Of a DNA stretch of 64,000 nt, positions 40,063-51,299 are shown piece by piece; positions within the stretch are counted from its first letter, which is position 1, and the number at the start of each line of letters is the position of its first letter. A program made the position numbers and the translations under genes. The notes under the pieces are model-generated. The model made no database searches. It had not been told where the DNA came from and saw nothing but the letters and a program-made list of their open reading frames with translations. The DNA comes from Dendrolimus kikuchii (Eukaryota; Arthropoda; Insecta; Lepidoptera; Lasiocampidae): positions 19,500,338 through 19,564,337 of the forward strand of contig CM034401.1 in the NCBI GenBank assembly GCA_019925095.2. The letters are read 5' to 3'.

Positions 40063-41604
40063 TCATATAGATGTAATGATACCATGATCAATTTTAATCA
40101 TATCAGCAGCTTTTTCTGCAATCATTATGGTAGGTGCGTTGGTGTTACCACTTACAATTGTTGGCATGATGCTGGCATCTACCACTCTTAGGTTTTCCAG
40201 ACCCCAAACTTTTAGTCTTGAGTCGACGACCGCATCTCCATGAGGTCCCATCTTGCAAGTACCTGCAGGATGCCATATCGTTGTCACTACATTCAAAACA
40301 TAGCATCGCCAATACTCGTGACTTCCAAAAATAAATTCTTTGCATTGACTTACATCTGCGTTCATTACTTCAGCATTTACACTTTTCATGTACGTCGTAT
40401 TAACAACCCTTATATAGTCTTCTACAGAACGTGTAAGTAACTCCAGATCTTGGTTTTCTTTGAAATATTCTGCAAAAATGAGTGCTTTGTCTTTTGGGTT
40501 TTTACTTTTCAATCGAATTCTTCCTCTGGACTTAGGGTGTAGTAAACTAACAACGGCCGTTAAAACTTCCTTATTTAAGGCTTCTTTAGCATAATTAGTG
40601 CAAATATCATCATTTAACCCAAACACATAAGAACACAGAACTGATACAACAAAACCACCAGGCTGTGTCACGAGTATAACAGTTTGGTAATCAGGGTAAT
40701 TTTGTGATTCATTAAAAGTAACATGACCTATCAACGTAGGTGTAGGAAATCTATGAATATTCGAAAAATATTCAGCAGTATCGGGAACAACCATGGTCTT
40801 TCTTTCGCCGGCTATATTTATTGATACGGCCATATGATCTTGAAGATTTTCGCCTACAGGTAAATTAGCTAAAACGTCAATGTCCATTTCGTCTAAATGC
40901 TTTTCGGGTCCTATTCCAGATAGCATCAGGAGTTGTGGACTGTTAATGGCACCGGCAGAAATTATAACCTCTTTCCTGGCAAACACGTTCATTTTTGCTC
41001 TTTGTTTTGATGGTTTTACTGTGATGCCTATTGCTTTTTTGTTATCAAATAAGATTTTAGTTGCTAGAGTATTTTTTAAAATATATAAGTTGTGTCTATA
41101 TTTAATAGGTCTTAAGAAGGCAACAGCTGTACTTTGTCGTAATTTATTATGTATAGTAAACTGTGGTGATGAGTAACCCAGTTGTTGTGGTCCATTTGTA
41201 TCTAATAGCAGATCATAACCAACCTCTTTGAAAGAATCAAAAAAATTGTTTGTTCTGTTCAACCAAGGTCGACGACTAACTTTAAGATACCCTAAAGAAT
41301 TATGCAGGAAAGCGGATTTGCTTCTTAATATCTCTTTATCTTGTAAGCCTTCGCTTTTCTTGAAATATTTCAGTACTGTTTCCCAATCCCACCCATCGTT
41401 GCCTTGTTCCACCCAACTTTCATAGTCTGCCTTATTCCCTCTTACGTATAGCATATAGTTTGCTCCACTGGAACCACCTAACATTTTACCTCTGGTTAAA
41501 TGTATATTCTTAGTTTTGTGAGCTTGACTCGTGTATTTGTCGTCGATCGTGTAGTAATTCCAATCAGCATTTGAATAATCCACAAGTGGAAATAGACCGG
41601 GCAC
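40063..41604 (-). CDS. GMC-2 exon 3
   Basis: Acceptor ATGTCATTTCAG|GTGCCCGG at 41605; residues 91-603 and stop at 40063-40065. Confidence 0.95.
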   Translation of the reverse strand: MPGLFPLVDYSNADWNYYTIDDKYTSQAHKTKNIHLTRGKMLGGSSGANYMLYVRGNKADYESWVEQGNDGWDWETVLKYFKKSEGLQDKEILRSKSAFLHNSLGYLKVSRRPWLNRTNNFFDSFKEVGYDLLLDTNGPQQLGYSSPQFTIHNKLRQSTAVAFLRPIKYRHNLYILKNTLATKILFDNKKAIGITVKPSKQRAKMNVFARKEVIISAGAINSPQLLMLSGIGPEKHLDEMDIDVLANLPVGENLQDHMAVSINIAGERKTMVVPDTAEYFSNIHRFPTPTLIGHVTFNESQNYPDYQTVILVTQPGGFVVSVLCSYVFGLNDDICTNYAKEALNKEVLTAVVSLLHPKSRGRIRLKSKNPKDKALIFAEYFKENQDLELLTRSVEDYIRVVNTTYMKSVNAEVMNADVSQCKEFIFGSHEYWRCYVLNVVTTIWHPAGTCKMGPHGDAVVDSRLKVWGLENLRVVDASIMPTIVSGNTNAPTIMIAEKAADMIKIDHGIITSI

Positions 41605-43469
41605 CTGAAATGACATAATTCTATTAATACTAAGCCGAGAACAACTATGCAGTTATTATTAAAATTTATAGTTAATTATTATTGGACTTATTATTCGATA
41701 TAAAAAACTTACACTAAGAATCTAACATTATATAAAATTGGACATAATAATACTAACGTCAGAAACAATAGGAGGATTGCCGCCAGCTTCTACTAGTAAT
41801 ACCGTCCAGTTGGAGATCTCTGTTAACCTGTTCGCGAGCACAGAGCCTGCTGATCCAGCACCAACAATAATGAAGTCGAAACTCTGACCATCTGTAATAG
41901 ATCAATCCTATATTGCCAATTGAAGTCAGTTTAATTTTATTCCAAACATATAGTGTTTGTCAAAATGCCTACACATGTAGATTACATATAAAGAATTTAT
42001 TGTTTTAATTAGCTAATTTGAGTCGAAACAAGATGTATGCATGGGATACATAAGCGTTCTATTGATTATTTGAACATTATTGATTACTACAAAAATTTCT
42101 TATAGGTAGTTGAAATTATTATACACGTCTTCTTTTGGGGCCCTTTGTACTCGTATACTTACTGAAAAATATTTTCGTGAATTTTAGATTACCATCCTTA
42201 GGTGTCTACCTAAGTATAGTAATCTAAAATTCGCCTAAAGTAGTAATGTTGTATGTCTATACAATATTACTATTTATGCGCACTAAAGGCATCTCTAGTC
42301 TTAGTATACTTAATAACAGCGTCCCACTGCTGGGCTCGGGCCTCCCAGTATAGGGTATCGGACAGTATACCCCCGCCTTGGCAGGTTTGACACATCGGTT
42401 ATTTCGAACGCAGATTTCATCACGATGTTTCCTTTCATCGTTGTTAAGCAGGTAGTAATTGAAACAATATGCAACATTAGGTCAGAAAATGCGTTTTGGC
42501 CAGGATTCAAACCCGCGCCCTTTGAGTTTGGGATGCGTGTGCTAGCCACTTTCTAGTTTTAGCCCATAAACCTAAATAAAACTTCAGCCATAAAAAATTA
42601 AATGTAGTAGGGTAAACTATACCATTTTGGTTCTCCCTCTAACTTTTAAAGTACGGGGTGAAAAAATAAAATAATAACAGGCCATAATTGTCCCACGGCT
42701 GGGCTCGGGCTTTCAATTTTTCGAAATAGGGGAACGGACAATATACCTTCATGCTTGTCCAAGGCGAACTGGTGGGTTTTTCTGAATGTGCGGTTATCAA
42801 TGTGGTTTCTTCACGATGTTTTCCTCCACCGTTAGCACTGGTATTTTTTTTATATTATTTATTGCAGGAATGCAGCAAACAGGCAGACGGCCCATTTGAT
42901 GGAAAGCGGTTACCATCGCTTATGGATATGTGCAACACCAAAGGTGCTACAAATGCGCTGCTGCTGTCTTCGGGAGACTGGAACCTGGCCACTAATGCCG
43001 GAACACAACTCAAGGTTGTTATGGCGACATACTTTAGACCAGGGGTGGTAGCCATCCAGTCGGGCAAATGCCCTACCACTTGGCTGTGGGTTGTTTTATC
43101 GCCTATTAAGACAGGCCGCTCGGCCGCAAGAAATGCACATTAGGTCAGAAAACTGCCTAAATGGTGCATGCTTTCCGGTCAGAATTTGAATACCCTTGTG
43201 CTCTTTAAGTTTGGGACGCGTGCTCTAACCACTAAGCTACCACGGGTTTTTAGAGTTATTATAACAATTTTTATTTCTGGCAATATTTATTATTGTATAA
43301 TGTATATAATTATTGATTAAATTGTAGACTTACCATAAATTTGTGCACTTTCTGGATAAAAGTTTGAATTATCTAACACTGGTGATAATACGCTTAAAAA
43401 TATCTGCAGCATTTTTATAATCGGTGTTATCAAATCAGTTTGTAATGGAGGTATGTTAAATAGGTCCAT
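40063..43469 (-). CDS. GMC-2: FAD-dependent GMC oxidoreductase, tandem duplicate of GMC-1
   Basis: Join of 43334-43469, 41758-41891 and 40063-41604 (minus) gives 603 residues with the same exon lengths as GMC-1. Leader [20 protein letters not shown]; split codon G|AT gives [21 protein letters not shown] signature 1 is intact at 129-146; [10 protein letters not shown] places the catalytic His at 535 and Asn at 579. Compared with GMC-1 the stretch around residues 510-580 is nearly identical, while residues about 255-450, which include much of the substrate domain, carry most replacements. Likely the same enzyme type with shifted substrate preference; this is inference. Introns hold a SINE, a SINE split by family A, and a hairpin. 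Confidence 0.93.
41758..41891 (-). CDS. GMC-2 exon 2 (FAD-binding)
   Basis: Acceptor CTATTACAG|ATGGTC, donor TCTGAC|GTTAGT; 134 nt encoding [20 protein letters not shown] through [14 protein letters not shown]. Confidence 0.93.
42179..42232. other. two-level hairpin in GMC-2 intron 1
   Basis: Outer arms GAATTTTAGATTAC (42179-42192) and its exact complement (42219-42232). Inner arms CTTAGGT/ACCTAAG (42197-42203, 42208-42214) with loop GTCT. Confidence 0.75.
42310..42555 (-). repeat. tRNA-derived SINE family I, copy 1
   Basis: Minus strand: a tRNA-like head with B box GGGTTTGAATCC, then a body ending in the conserved GCCCAGCAGTGGGAC. Same family as 42675-43255 and 46010-46275. Not a functional tRNA. 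Confidence 0.7.
42675..43255 (-). repeat. SINE family I, copy 2, split by family A
   Basis: The two SINE parts (42675-42845 and 43136-43255) are collinear with 46010-46275 and interrupted near GCACATTAGGTC by a family A copy at 42846-43135. Confidence 0.65.
42846..43135 (-). repeat. family A copy inside a SINE
   Basis: Minus strand; starts in the plus view with TTTATTGCAGGAATGCAGCA and ends CAGGCCGCTCGGCCGCAAG, nearly full length. GMC-2 intron 1. Confidence 0.7.
43334..43469 (-). CDS. GMC-2 exon 1 (signal peptide)
   Basis: ATG at 43469; 136 nt; donor TTTATG|GTAAGT at 43333, phase 1, as in GMC-1. Confidence 0.9.
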
Positions 43470-43504
43470 TGTCACTTACATGAATTTTATTAGATAGATA
43501 TTAA

Positions 43505-43566
43505 ACTATTTTAGGTACTACAGCTGTTAGTTGGTATACAGACTTCTATACGAACAGAGGACTAGT
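43505..43566 (-). promoter_or_regulatory. conserved 5' block upstream of GMC-2
   Basis: Aligns with 25147-25204 upstream of GMC-1 (CTGTATACCAACTAACAGCT then GTAGTACCTAAAA). It starts 36 nt upstream of the ATG. Confidence 0.5.
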
Positions 43567-43572
43567 TTAGAA

Positions 43573-43608
43573 AATGAAAAATTAGGATAAATATCCTAAT
43601 TTTTCATT
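43573..43608. other. perfect 17-bp hairpin upstream of GMC-2
   Basis: AATGAAAAATTAGGATA (43573-43589), AA, then the exact complement (43592-43608), about 104 bp upstream of the ATG and directly beyond the conserved block. GMC-1 has only one arm-like sequence there. Confidence 0.7.
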
Positions 43609-43769
43609 AATAACCTTAACTTTTTTGATCATATTAAGCTGTTTTTCCATATGGAAGAACGTTTAAAGATTATTCTATGCTACCGTTGCATATCTATATA
43701 GATAAATAAAATTTAAGTGTCTGTTTGTAATGTCAAAATAACATCTTTTTACTAAATGCATATATTTTT

Positions 43770-44000
43770 ATTAATAATCGGCAGACACGCACATACATTG
43801 TATATCCCCAAGCTAAGCAAGTTACGATTGTGTTATGGGTAATATACAATGGACCACTCTGGGGCAGATCACAGACACCCAGACCATAGTAAATAACAAA
43901 GAGTTCGTTTTCGAAATTTAACATGCCAGGAATCAAACCCGGAGCCCCTGCGTTTCAACGAGTTCGGCCGGCTAAGACTTAGCCCGCTCAACCACAGAAG
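43770..44000 (-). repeat. tRNA-derived SINE family J, copy 1
   Basis: Minus strand head GGTTGAGCGGGCTAAG with B box GGGTTTGATTCCTGGC, body to a GATTATTAATAA tail. Collinear with the plus-strand copy at 58845-59070. Confidence 0.75.
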
Positions 44001-44463
44001 CCATCAAATATGAAAGTATATTCGGAACTATTAAAATTTTTATCTGTCTGTCTGGATGTTCCGGCTAATCTCTGAAACGGCTGGACCGCTGATGTTATAA
44101 GGAGTAAGTTAGGCTACTTATTTTTTAATTCAGGGTGTCGCGAAAATTTTTTCCACGCATTTTTTTTTGTCGCCGCACGATTTACAAGGTGGTACACACT
44201 GGTCCAGGCGGGCATGAAAACAATACGCATGCGTCGGTGTGTACACGCAATATCAGCCTTTTACTATGACAAACGCTCAATAGTCTACGGCCAACGGTTA
44301 ACCACCAATATTCGAATTTCACTACGTAACTAAGACGAACGATCGTACGCGCAAGAAAAAATTTATAGTAAAATCGCATAATATTAAAATATACAAATTT
44401 CCCGAGCTTAAGGTTATTCATTGAAGACTTCCTACGCTTCAGCTAGTTTATAATAATAAATAT

Positions 44464-45157
44464 TGCTACAATTTGGGCCACCTGCATACATGTAGACAAA
44501 GCACATTTATTACCCGTCGGCGTTTGAGCTAATAACATTGAAACTATTTATGACTGTCTTCTTTTGTTTACTCTGTTTAAATTTGTATTAAAAAAACAGC
44601 CCACTATATATTGTAATCTTTTATGGTAGTCATTAGCCAGGTATGTCGAACTGATTCTAAGAAATTCGGTGGGGCAGACATATTGTATCGGTGCAGTGTA
44701 ATGGCGCAATGGAGAGATGGGCAGTCGAGCGAGAACCACGATCAAGGCGAGACTTGTGTACATTCGGTGATCTTTTTAGTGACGGACTTTGTGCGTGTTA
44801 TTGAATCGTGCATTACGTTTGCACTGGTTGTGTTCAGTTATATTTGTACCTGTATTATACGTATTTGTATACATACATACATACATAACTTTACGCCAGT
44901 TCCCTTGCGGGGTAGACACGAACCACAGAGCGCCATTCAGGTTTATTCTTACACACCTCACTTGCTTCTTTGACATTCATAACTCTTGTCATGCACGCTC
45001 GTCTGTTTTTAAGGCTCCAGACATCACCTTCTGCTAGTACACGATCAATTTGATCATGGAAGGTGTGTCGTGGCCTTCCACGACGTGTTTGTATAGTCCT
45101 AATAAACTCTATAATAATTCCAACGGCATTTTAATTCGAGTCTTGTAACTCGTAACA
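44464..45157 (+). mobile_element. solo LTR family T, copy 1, carrying a nested LINE-B
   Basis: Starts TGCTACAATTTGGGCC and ends AACTCGTAACA, with ATAT on both sides (44460-44463 and 45158-45161). AATAAACTCTATAATAATTC near the end supplies a poly(A) signal. Homologous in reverse to 47226-47720 and 54980-55495. LINE-B occupies 44871-45087. Confidence 0.75.
44871..45087 (-). mobile_element. LINE-B copy nested in solo LTR, 12-bp TSD
   Basis: Left flank ACGTATTTGTAT and right flank ACGTGTTTGTAT (11 of 12 match). The LTR at 47281 carries this target once. (ATAC)n tail at 44871-44886. Confidence 0.85.
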
Positions 45158-45280
45158 ATATTGTTAATGTATGTACTAATATACGAAGAAACTCTCTTTG
45201 CAATGGCACAGCACTGCCGGAATAATTGATTGATTATAGCAACCGACTCAATCGGTGTGATAATTGTCCTTTATTTTTTA

Positions 45281-45480
45281 ACCGACTTCAAAAATGAGGA
45301 TGTTCTTAATTCTCTATATCTATTAACCATTTTATCAAAAACAGAAACCCTGTAAAATCCTCATATCCCTCTGGCAGTCTATCGTCACGATATGAGGCGA
45401 TCAGTTTGCCTCTTAGATCCCTGTGCCCAGGTGCCATGCACCCCTTGCACTCCCGGGAAAAGGTCAGCCCTGTTAATGAT
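45281..45480 (+). repeat. repeat family M-like
   Basis: Begins TTAACCGACTTCAAAAATGA; the body contains GTCTATCGTCACGATATGAG. Partial and uncertain. Confidence 0.35.
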
Positions 45481-45529
45481 TACAAATTTTGAAATAAAAT
45501 ACATATATGAATAAAAAAAATCGAAATTT

Positions 45530-46014
45530 GTGCTGGGACACATAGTAAAAGTGAAACTTCAACGGACAAGTAGAAAAACGAATGGCAACGGATAAGTGGC
45601 AAAACGAATCGCAACAAAATTTTAACTTGAAGTTTTACGGGCAGATTGTTAATGTACTTATCCAATTTGAAGACCTTATTTCCACTTGTCCGTTGAAGTT
45701 TCACTTCTACTATGTGTCCCAGCACACATTTCGATTTTTCGCAGGTTTGCTGCAAATTATGATTTGGTTAGGTTAGGTACATTTTAATTAATGCATTTTT
45801 TATTTACTTAAACATATTTTATTTTATCAAACAATGAAACTGAATTCGATCTGGAAACAAAAAACGCATCCATAGTATACTCTAAAATAATGCCGCCTCT
45901 CACCACGTCTAGTCTAAATTTACGCCGCTCCTCCACGCGGCCGTAACTCCTTTTCGTGACAGAGAAATCCTAAGACCCCCCGTTTATATAGAAGTTTCAT
46001 TTCTATAATAACAG
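45530..46014 (+). repeat. repeat family G, copy 2, with an extra inverted head
   Basis: 45700-46014 matches 6130-6412. In front of it, 45536-45715 has the same GAAGT..ACTTC units in inverted arrangement (AAAGTGAAACTTCAACGGAC and GTCCGTTGAAGTTTCACTTC). Confidence 0.55.
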
Positions 46015-46275
46015 CCCATATACGTCCCACTGCTGGGCTCGGACCTCCCACTATAGGGGAACGGACAGTAAACCCGCCACGCTTGTCTAAGGCGGCTTGG
46101 CAGGTTTGACACATCGGTTATCTCAATTTGCAGGTTGCATCACGATGTTTTCCTTCACTGCTGTTAGCAGTGACAATATGCACATTAGGTCAAATAACTA
46201 CCTAAAGTGGTCCAGGATCGAACCCGTGCCCTTTGAGTTCGGGGCGCGTTCGCTAGGCATTACACCACCACGACT
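46010..46275 (-). repeat. tRNA-derived SINE family I, full-length copy
   Basis: Minus strand: A-box-like TGGTGTAATGCC, B box GGGTTCGATCC, then the body to GCCCAGCAGTGGGACGTATA. The most intact copy of the family here. Confidence 0.75.
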
Positions 46276-46429
46276 TTATAGTAGAGACATATATCTTATA
46301 GTAATCTTTTTATCGAAGATACATAATTATTATAACTAAAGTACCTATACCACATTTCTTCGTAAATGGTAAACACGCAAACTTTGAAAACCGCGTAAAT
46401 AAACACAATTTTCTGAATAAAAAGTAAAG

Positions 46430-46645
46430 AAGAAAGAAAGAAAACTTTATTTGAAGAAATTGCGACGCAATTACATTCCTTATACATTTCTATACACAAA
46501 GCATATTTTGAGAATTTGTACGCCGCATTTTCAGCAAACAAGGTTTGCACTCAGCATATTGCTGTGTCGGAACAATATCCGACACAACGCTGATTTTCAG
46601 TGCAAACCTTCCCTTAGGTGTAAGACCAAAATGACCCAGTTTTGT
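46430..46645 (-). mobile_element. LINE-L 3' UTR with stem-loop, minus orientation
   Basis: 46542-46609 folds as GGTTTGCACT...AGTGCAAACC outside and TGTGTCGGA/TCCGACACA inside. TTTC-rich tail at about 46430-46445. Confidence 0.6.
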
Positions 46646-47225
46646 TAATTAAATAATAAATAAGAGTAATAATTAATAAAACTAATTCTACTTATATAAT
46701 ATTTAAATTGTAAAAAAACAAATAAATAAATTGTAATAAAAAACCAACAATAAATACGTTGCTACAAAATTAAAATAAATACTCGTGTATCAACTTGTAT
46801 CGAATCATTTATTCGAATACAATTCGCTAGTGCTTGCCGAGTATTAATTACCACATTCCGTGTGCCACGTCACTGGCATGAGGCAACAAATGACATTTTA
46901 CTTCATAACCTATAAAATACTGATTGTGTTATTTTACTGTTAAGATATGAAATGTTTAATATATGTATATTATTTTCCACCGTATATATAGGCTGTGCAT
47001 AAGACTGACTTGCGTAGCCTATGTTGATTTGTTATCAAAACTATGTCTACTCAAATTATAGTAAATTCATTTCCAAGGCAAAGGTATCCAAAATAAAAAT
47101 AAATATATAAATATATACCACAATATATATAAATATATACCACAGTTTAGTGAAATATATTTGTGTAAAATACATTTTTTTACTAAAAATTAGTTTTTAA
47201 AGGACAATTTTCAGTTATAAAATTT
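46646..47225. other. AT-rich spacer, nothing recognised
   Basis: Contains a short direct repeat of ATATATAAATATATACCACA near 47103-47150 and nothing else of note. Confidence 0.4.
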
Positions 47226-47720
47226 TGTTACGATTGTTAGACTCGAATTAAAATGCCGTTGGAATTATTATAGAGTTTATTAGAACTATACAAACACGTA
47301 TAACAGAGGTACAAATATAACCGAACGCAACAAGTCCAAACGTAATGCCGAAAATCATAACTCAATAACACGCGCAAAGTCCGTCACTAAATAGATTACC
47401 GAATGTACACAAGTCTCGCTTCCCTCGTGGTTCTCGCTCGACTGCCTCGTCCCTCAATCGAGGCATTACTTTATACTGCACAGATGCAATATGTCTGCCC
47501 GGCCGCGTGGCCGAATTTCCTAGAATCAATTTGTACTTTAAATCCGACACACCTGGCTAATGACTGCCATAAAAGATTACAATACACAATGGGCTGTTTT
47601 CTAATCACAAATTTTAAACACAAAGTAAACAAACGTAGTCCCAATGCCGAAAGGTAATAAAATGTGTTTCTACCGGTATGCAGGTGTGAATTTGTCTTTG
47701 TCGGCCTCTAGGTCGTAAGA
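47226..47720 (-). mobile_element. solo LTR family T, copy 2
   Basis: Plus view TGTTACGATTGTTAGACTCG to GGTCGTAAGA. Read on the minus strand it has GTATAAAGTAATG as a TATA-type box and AATAAACTC as poly(A) signal. Flanking duplication not evident. Confidence 0.7.
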
Positions 47721-47984
47721 ATATAAAAAGTACTAGATATAATGAATTTTATAAAAACTGGATTTTTGTTTTAAATGACTACTACTGACTACAGTATTTG
47801 TTATAAAGATACAAGTTGAACTGAATCTACAACTATTAAATCCTCTGCTTTATTCAGCTAGTTTTAGTTTTCAAATCTATATATGAAATATTATATAATT
47901 CTAAACATACTGTGTCTGTACATTGAAGCTATTAAAAAAAACCACTGGAATGCACTCTAGAAACGATGGAGAATACGATGCATT

Positions 47985-48385
47985 TTTTTTAGATTTTTGT
48001 CCGTTTGTTCGGGATTCCCGTAAAAACTACTGGGCCAATTTTGATACGATATCGATAACAAATTCTTAGACTTAAAATCTACGCTGCGTTTTAACCCGGG
48101 TAATCCTACGGGAAATTTTCTGGGACTGATTTAAAATGACCAGATTGAAAAAAAAAATCCAATACAATTTTTTCACTGATCGATAGCAAATTTTACCTAA
48201 TTAAATGCGTGTTATTTTTATCCCGGGAATCCCGCGGGAATTTCCTCGGGAGCAGTTTCAAGTTGTTCGGGTGCATACAAATTAGGTGATTCCGACACAG
48301 TTTTCAGTAAAACAAAGGTCCCAAGAATCCTGCGGAAATTTCAATTCAAGCGTGGACTAAGTCGCGGGCATATTCTTGTATAAAA
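47985..48385 (+). repeat. family E, full-looking copy
   Basis: TTGTTCGGGATTCCCGTAAA, GGGAATCCCGCGGGAATTTC and AAGCGTGGACTAAGTCGCGG are in the order seen at 49735-50145. Non-coding. Confidence 0.65.
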
Positions 48386-48639
48386 TAAATACACGAAATT
48401 CTCGAAACTCCTAAGTGTTTATGTGTTAAATATAAAAGAACATTTATTATATAAATACAGAACTGTTAAAGAATATAATAAATCAACATGAGATATTATC
48501 GCATGATAATAGTATGCGTTTGACAAGACAATGGGCATTTATGATAAAATTTTAGTAAAATCTGTTTACTTCAAATATTTTATTAAATTTTAAACTAGGT
48601 AATGGGCCAGTTGTAAAGTACCTAGAACTTGCCAGATAT

Positions 48640-49640
48640 AGTTAAAAGGGGTCAAGTGGTAGCGGTGGCAGACCACAGGGGGACGGTGCTAACAGGCTAA
48701 TCAGCTCACTGGGAGCTATAGTCTGCTCCCCCCAGATCGAAGTCCGTAGTGAAAAGCTTCATCCTTCTCGAAGTGACCCTGTTGGGCAACAGCCTAGCTG
48801 TTGCAACCGAACACCCCGGATCTGGAGTTGGGACACGATAAAATTCCCCCGGGGGCGGTGACTAAAAGTTTTGCCCTCTTGGCACGGCGGGGGGTTGAAA
48901 GGGGTACAGTTTGGCCCAGCATCTGCAATTCCGGTAGCCCCATAGGAGTGAGGCGCCGTCAAGTTGACTGTCCTTCGGGATCAGAGTGGCCAGTGGGAAG
49001 TTCTGGCGAGGACCTTGAGGTGCTTCGGTTGTTCAGGCATCTAGGAGGAGGGCGGGCGCTAAGCGTCATGGCGAAAGGGCTAGCGGGAAGTCTGGCGGAG
49101 GCGTTTCGTGGCGGAAAGGGCACAGGAGACTCGGGGCGGTCGCTTCTGTGCCTTCAGTCGTCAAATGGGGAGGAAGGGGGACCGCCGGAGAGTATGGGAC
49201 CTTCAACGCCGCTCTATTGGAGAAGGGGTGGTGCCGCGAGGTGCAGTTCCATGAGGGGAAGGGACACCAGAGGCCAACCTCTAGTGACTTCGGGTGGAGG
49301 ACAGCACCGGAGCGAGGCTAACCTCCAGTGCTGGCAACTGCCGGTCGGAAGGGGATGGTGTCGGAAATTGCAGGTGAAAGACTCTGGTTGAGTTTCACGG
49401 AAGCACCGGAGGGTTACCGTCTTCTCCGTGTGCACGTGAAGTGGCTGGTGCTTTCAGGGTCGGTCCACGTTCAGTCAGACCACGATTGTTATCCGTTAGG
49501 GTTCCTGTAGCCTGGCAATTGGAAAAAGCAGGAACAGGAGGGTTTTTTAGTGGGTATTAACATCGAGTTGCCACGCTCCCTCAACGAGTTTCCCGTTGAG
49601 AGGTCTATAAATATAATTTTTCCCTACCATACAATAAAAA
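48640..49640 (+). mobile_element. GC-rich LINE remnant with R1-type 3' motif
   Basis: Sharply GC-rich island in AT-rich DNA, ending GGGTTTTTTAGTGGGTATTA (49533-49556). A 196-codon open frame (48801-49391) is Gly/Arg/Ser-rich and resembles no conserved domain, so I treat it as LINE UTR or decayed coding rather than a gene. Confidence 0.5.
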
Positions 49641-49734
49641 ATATATAATTTACATGTAAATTCTGAGTTGCATTAATTTTATTTTATTTTACATTGAAGC
49701 TATTTAAAGAAAAACAACGGACGGAGAACACGAT

Positions 49735-50145
49735 GCAATTTTTTTAGATATCTTGTCTGTTCGGGATTCACATAAATACTACTAGGCCGATTTCAATGCG
49801 GTTTTCACTGGTCAACAGCAAACTCTTAGACTTAAAATCTGCGCTACTTTTTATGCTGGGAATCCCGCAGGAATTTTTCTGGGAATGATTTAAAATGACC
49901 AAATTAAAAAAGTCTAATTCAAATGTGACTTTTTTATTGATTTTACTAATAAAAAATACGACAACTTTTATGCAATAAAATGTGTGATATTATTTGTCCC
50001 GGGGTACCCGCAGGAATTTTCCCAGGAGCGGTTTATAGTTGCCCGGGTGCATAAAAATTTGCTTATATGCTTTGCGTCTCGGGAATCTGGCGGGAAATTC
50101 AAGTCAAGCGTGGACGAAGTTGCGGGCACATCCTAATATAATTAG
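49735..50145 (+). repeat. family E copy
   Basis: TGTTCGGGATTCACATAAAT through CAGGAATTTTCCCAGGAGCG to GTGGACGAAGTTGCGGGCAC. Confidence 0.65.
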
Positions 50146-50865
50146 TTAAACCGAATTACGATTCGCATAGTTCAGTATAATAACAAATTATTAAAACGGT
50201 ATATATTTGAATAAATTAAAATATAAATATTACAATGCAGTCAGATAAATAATTTCAGTGTAAATTGTGTAAATATTGTGACCCCATAACTTGATGGATG
50301 GATCCCTATTCGAGTTACGCGGACACAAAAATATAAATACAACTCAAATTTTATTGTATATCCCTTCAGAAAAATGTAATATAAGAACTCTGCCTAACAC
50401 ACACTTAAGAGGTACTTTAAAAAACACTATATTATTTTAAATATAACATGAAACAAAGCACGACGCGACTTAACGCATGTATGGTGTGCAACTAGCTTTG
50501 CACCGTGAAAAAATAATACCTTAAATATACTTTGTAATGAAATTATGAATTTGCTTATTATAATCATATCACGTAATCTAAATGTATACATGGACGTATG
50601 TACCCCGTCGCCAAACAGATTAGCCTTCAATTCTGTGCTGCTTCGCATGCATAATACCAATTAAGTCCATCAGTAAGCTTAAATTTTGTTAAGTGCTTAG
50701 TAGTCCGCGCACAACGAAGGATTCTCTAGGGGGATACATTATTATTCGTTATTTGTACTGTACAACACAGTATTTTTAGGATATGATATACTCATATCGT
50801 TTCCAATCAATATACTCATATCATTTCAATTTTAATCAACTTGGTATAGGTACTCACCTTCTTTT
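50146..50865. other. AT-rich spacer, nothing recognised
   Basis: No supported feature. Confidence 0.4.
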
Positions 50866-51087
50866 TTATGGCAGGAGTTCAGCAGACAGGCAGATGGCCC
50901 ACTTGATACCAGTTGAAAACGGTTACCATCGCCTATGGACATTTGCAACACTAAAGGTGTTACAAATGCACTGCTGCCCTCTTAAGAGAAACAAGAACCT
51001 GGTCACTAATGCCGGAACACAACACAAGGTTGTTATGGCGGCATACTCTAGACCAGGGGTGGTCGCCATCCAGTCGAGCAAATACTA
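50866..51087 (-). repeat. family A copy, 5'-truncated
   Basis: Minus strand; truncated at CAGTCGAGCAAATACT, the same point as the nested copy at 3042-3280. Confidence 0.7.
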
Positions 51088-51299
51088 AATTGATTAAAAT
51101 TTACTGACAAAGATCCTCGATTTTTATATAAAATCGAATTGGTAATGCTTTACGCAATCACGAATTGATCAATGATCAATTTGTCTAAAGTAACAAGCCG
51201 TTGAACAGGGATTATGTATTTACATAAATATTTTTTGAGTTTGAGTATCTTTATATATATATATATATATATATAATCAAATTCAAGACTTAAAACAAT

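Noticed and set aside
42751..43143. 130-codon open frame
   Set aside because: Composite of SINE and family A sequence.
42310..46275. tRNA genes from B-box motifs
   Set aside because: No cloverleaf can be completed; the motifs are heads of tRNA-derived SINEs with bodies and tails.
48801..49391. 196-codon Gly/Arg-rich open frame
   Set aside because: GC-rich LINE remnant DNA; long frames are expected by composition and no conserved domain is visible.
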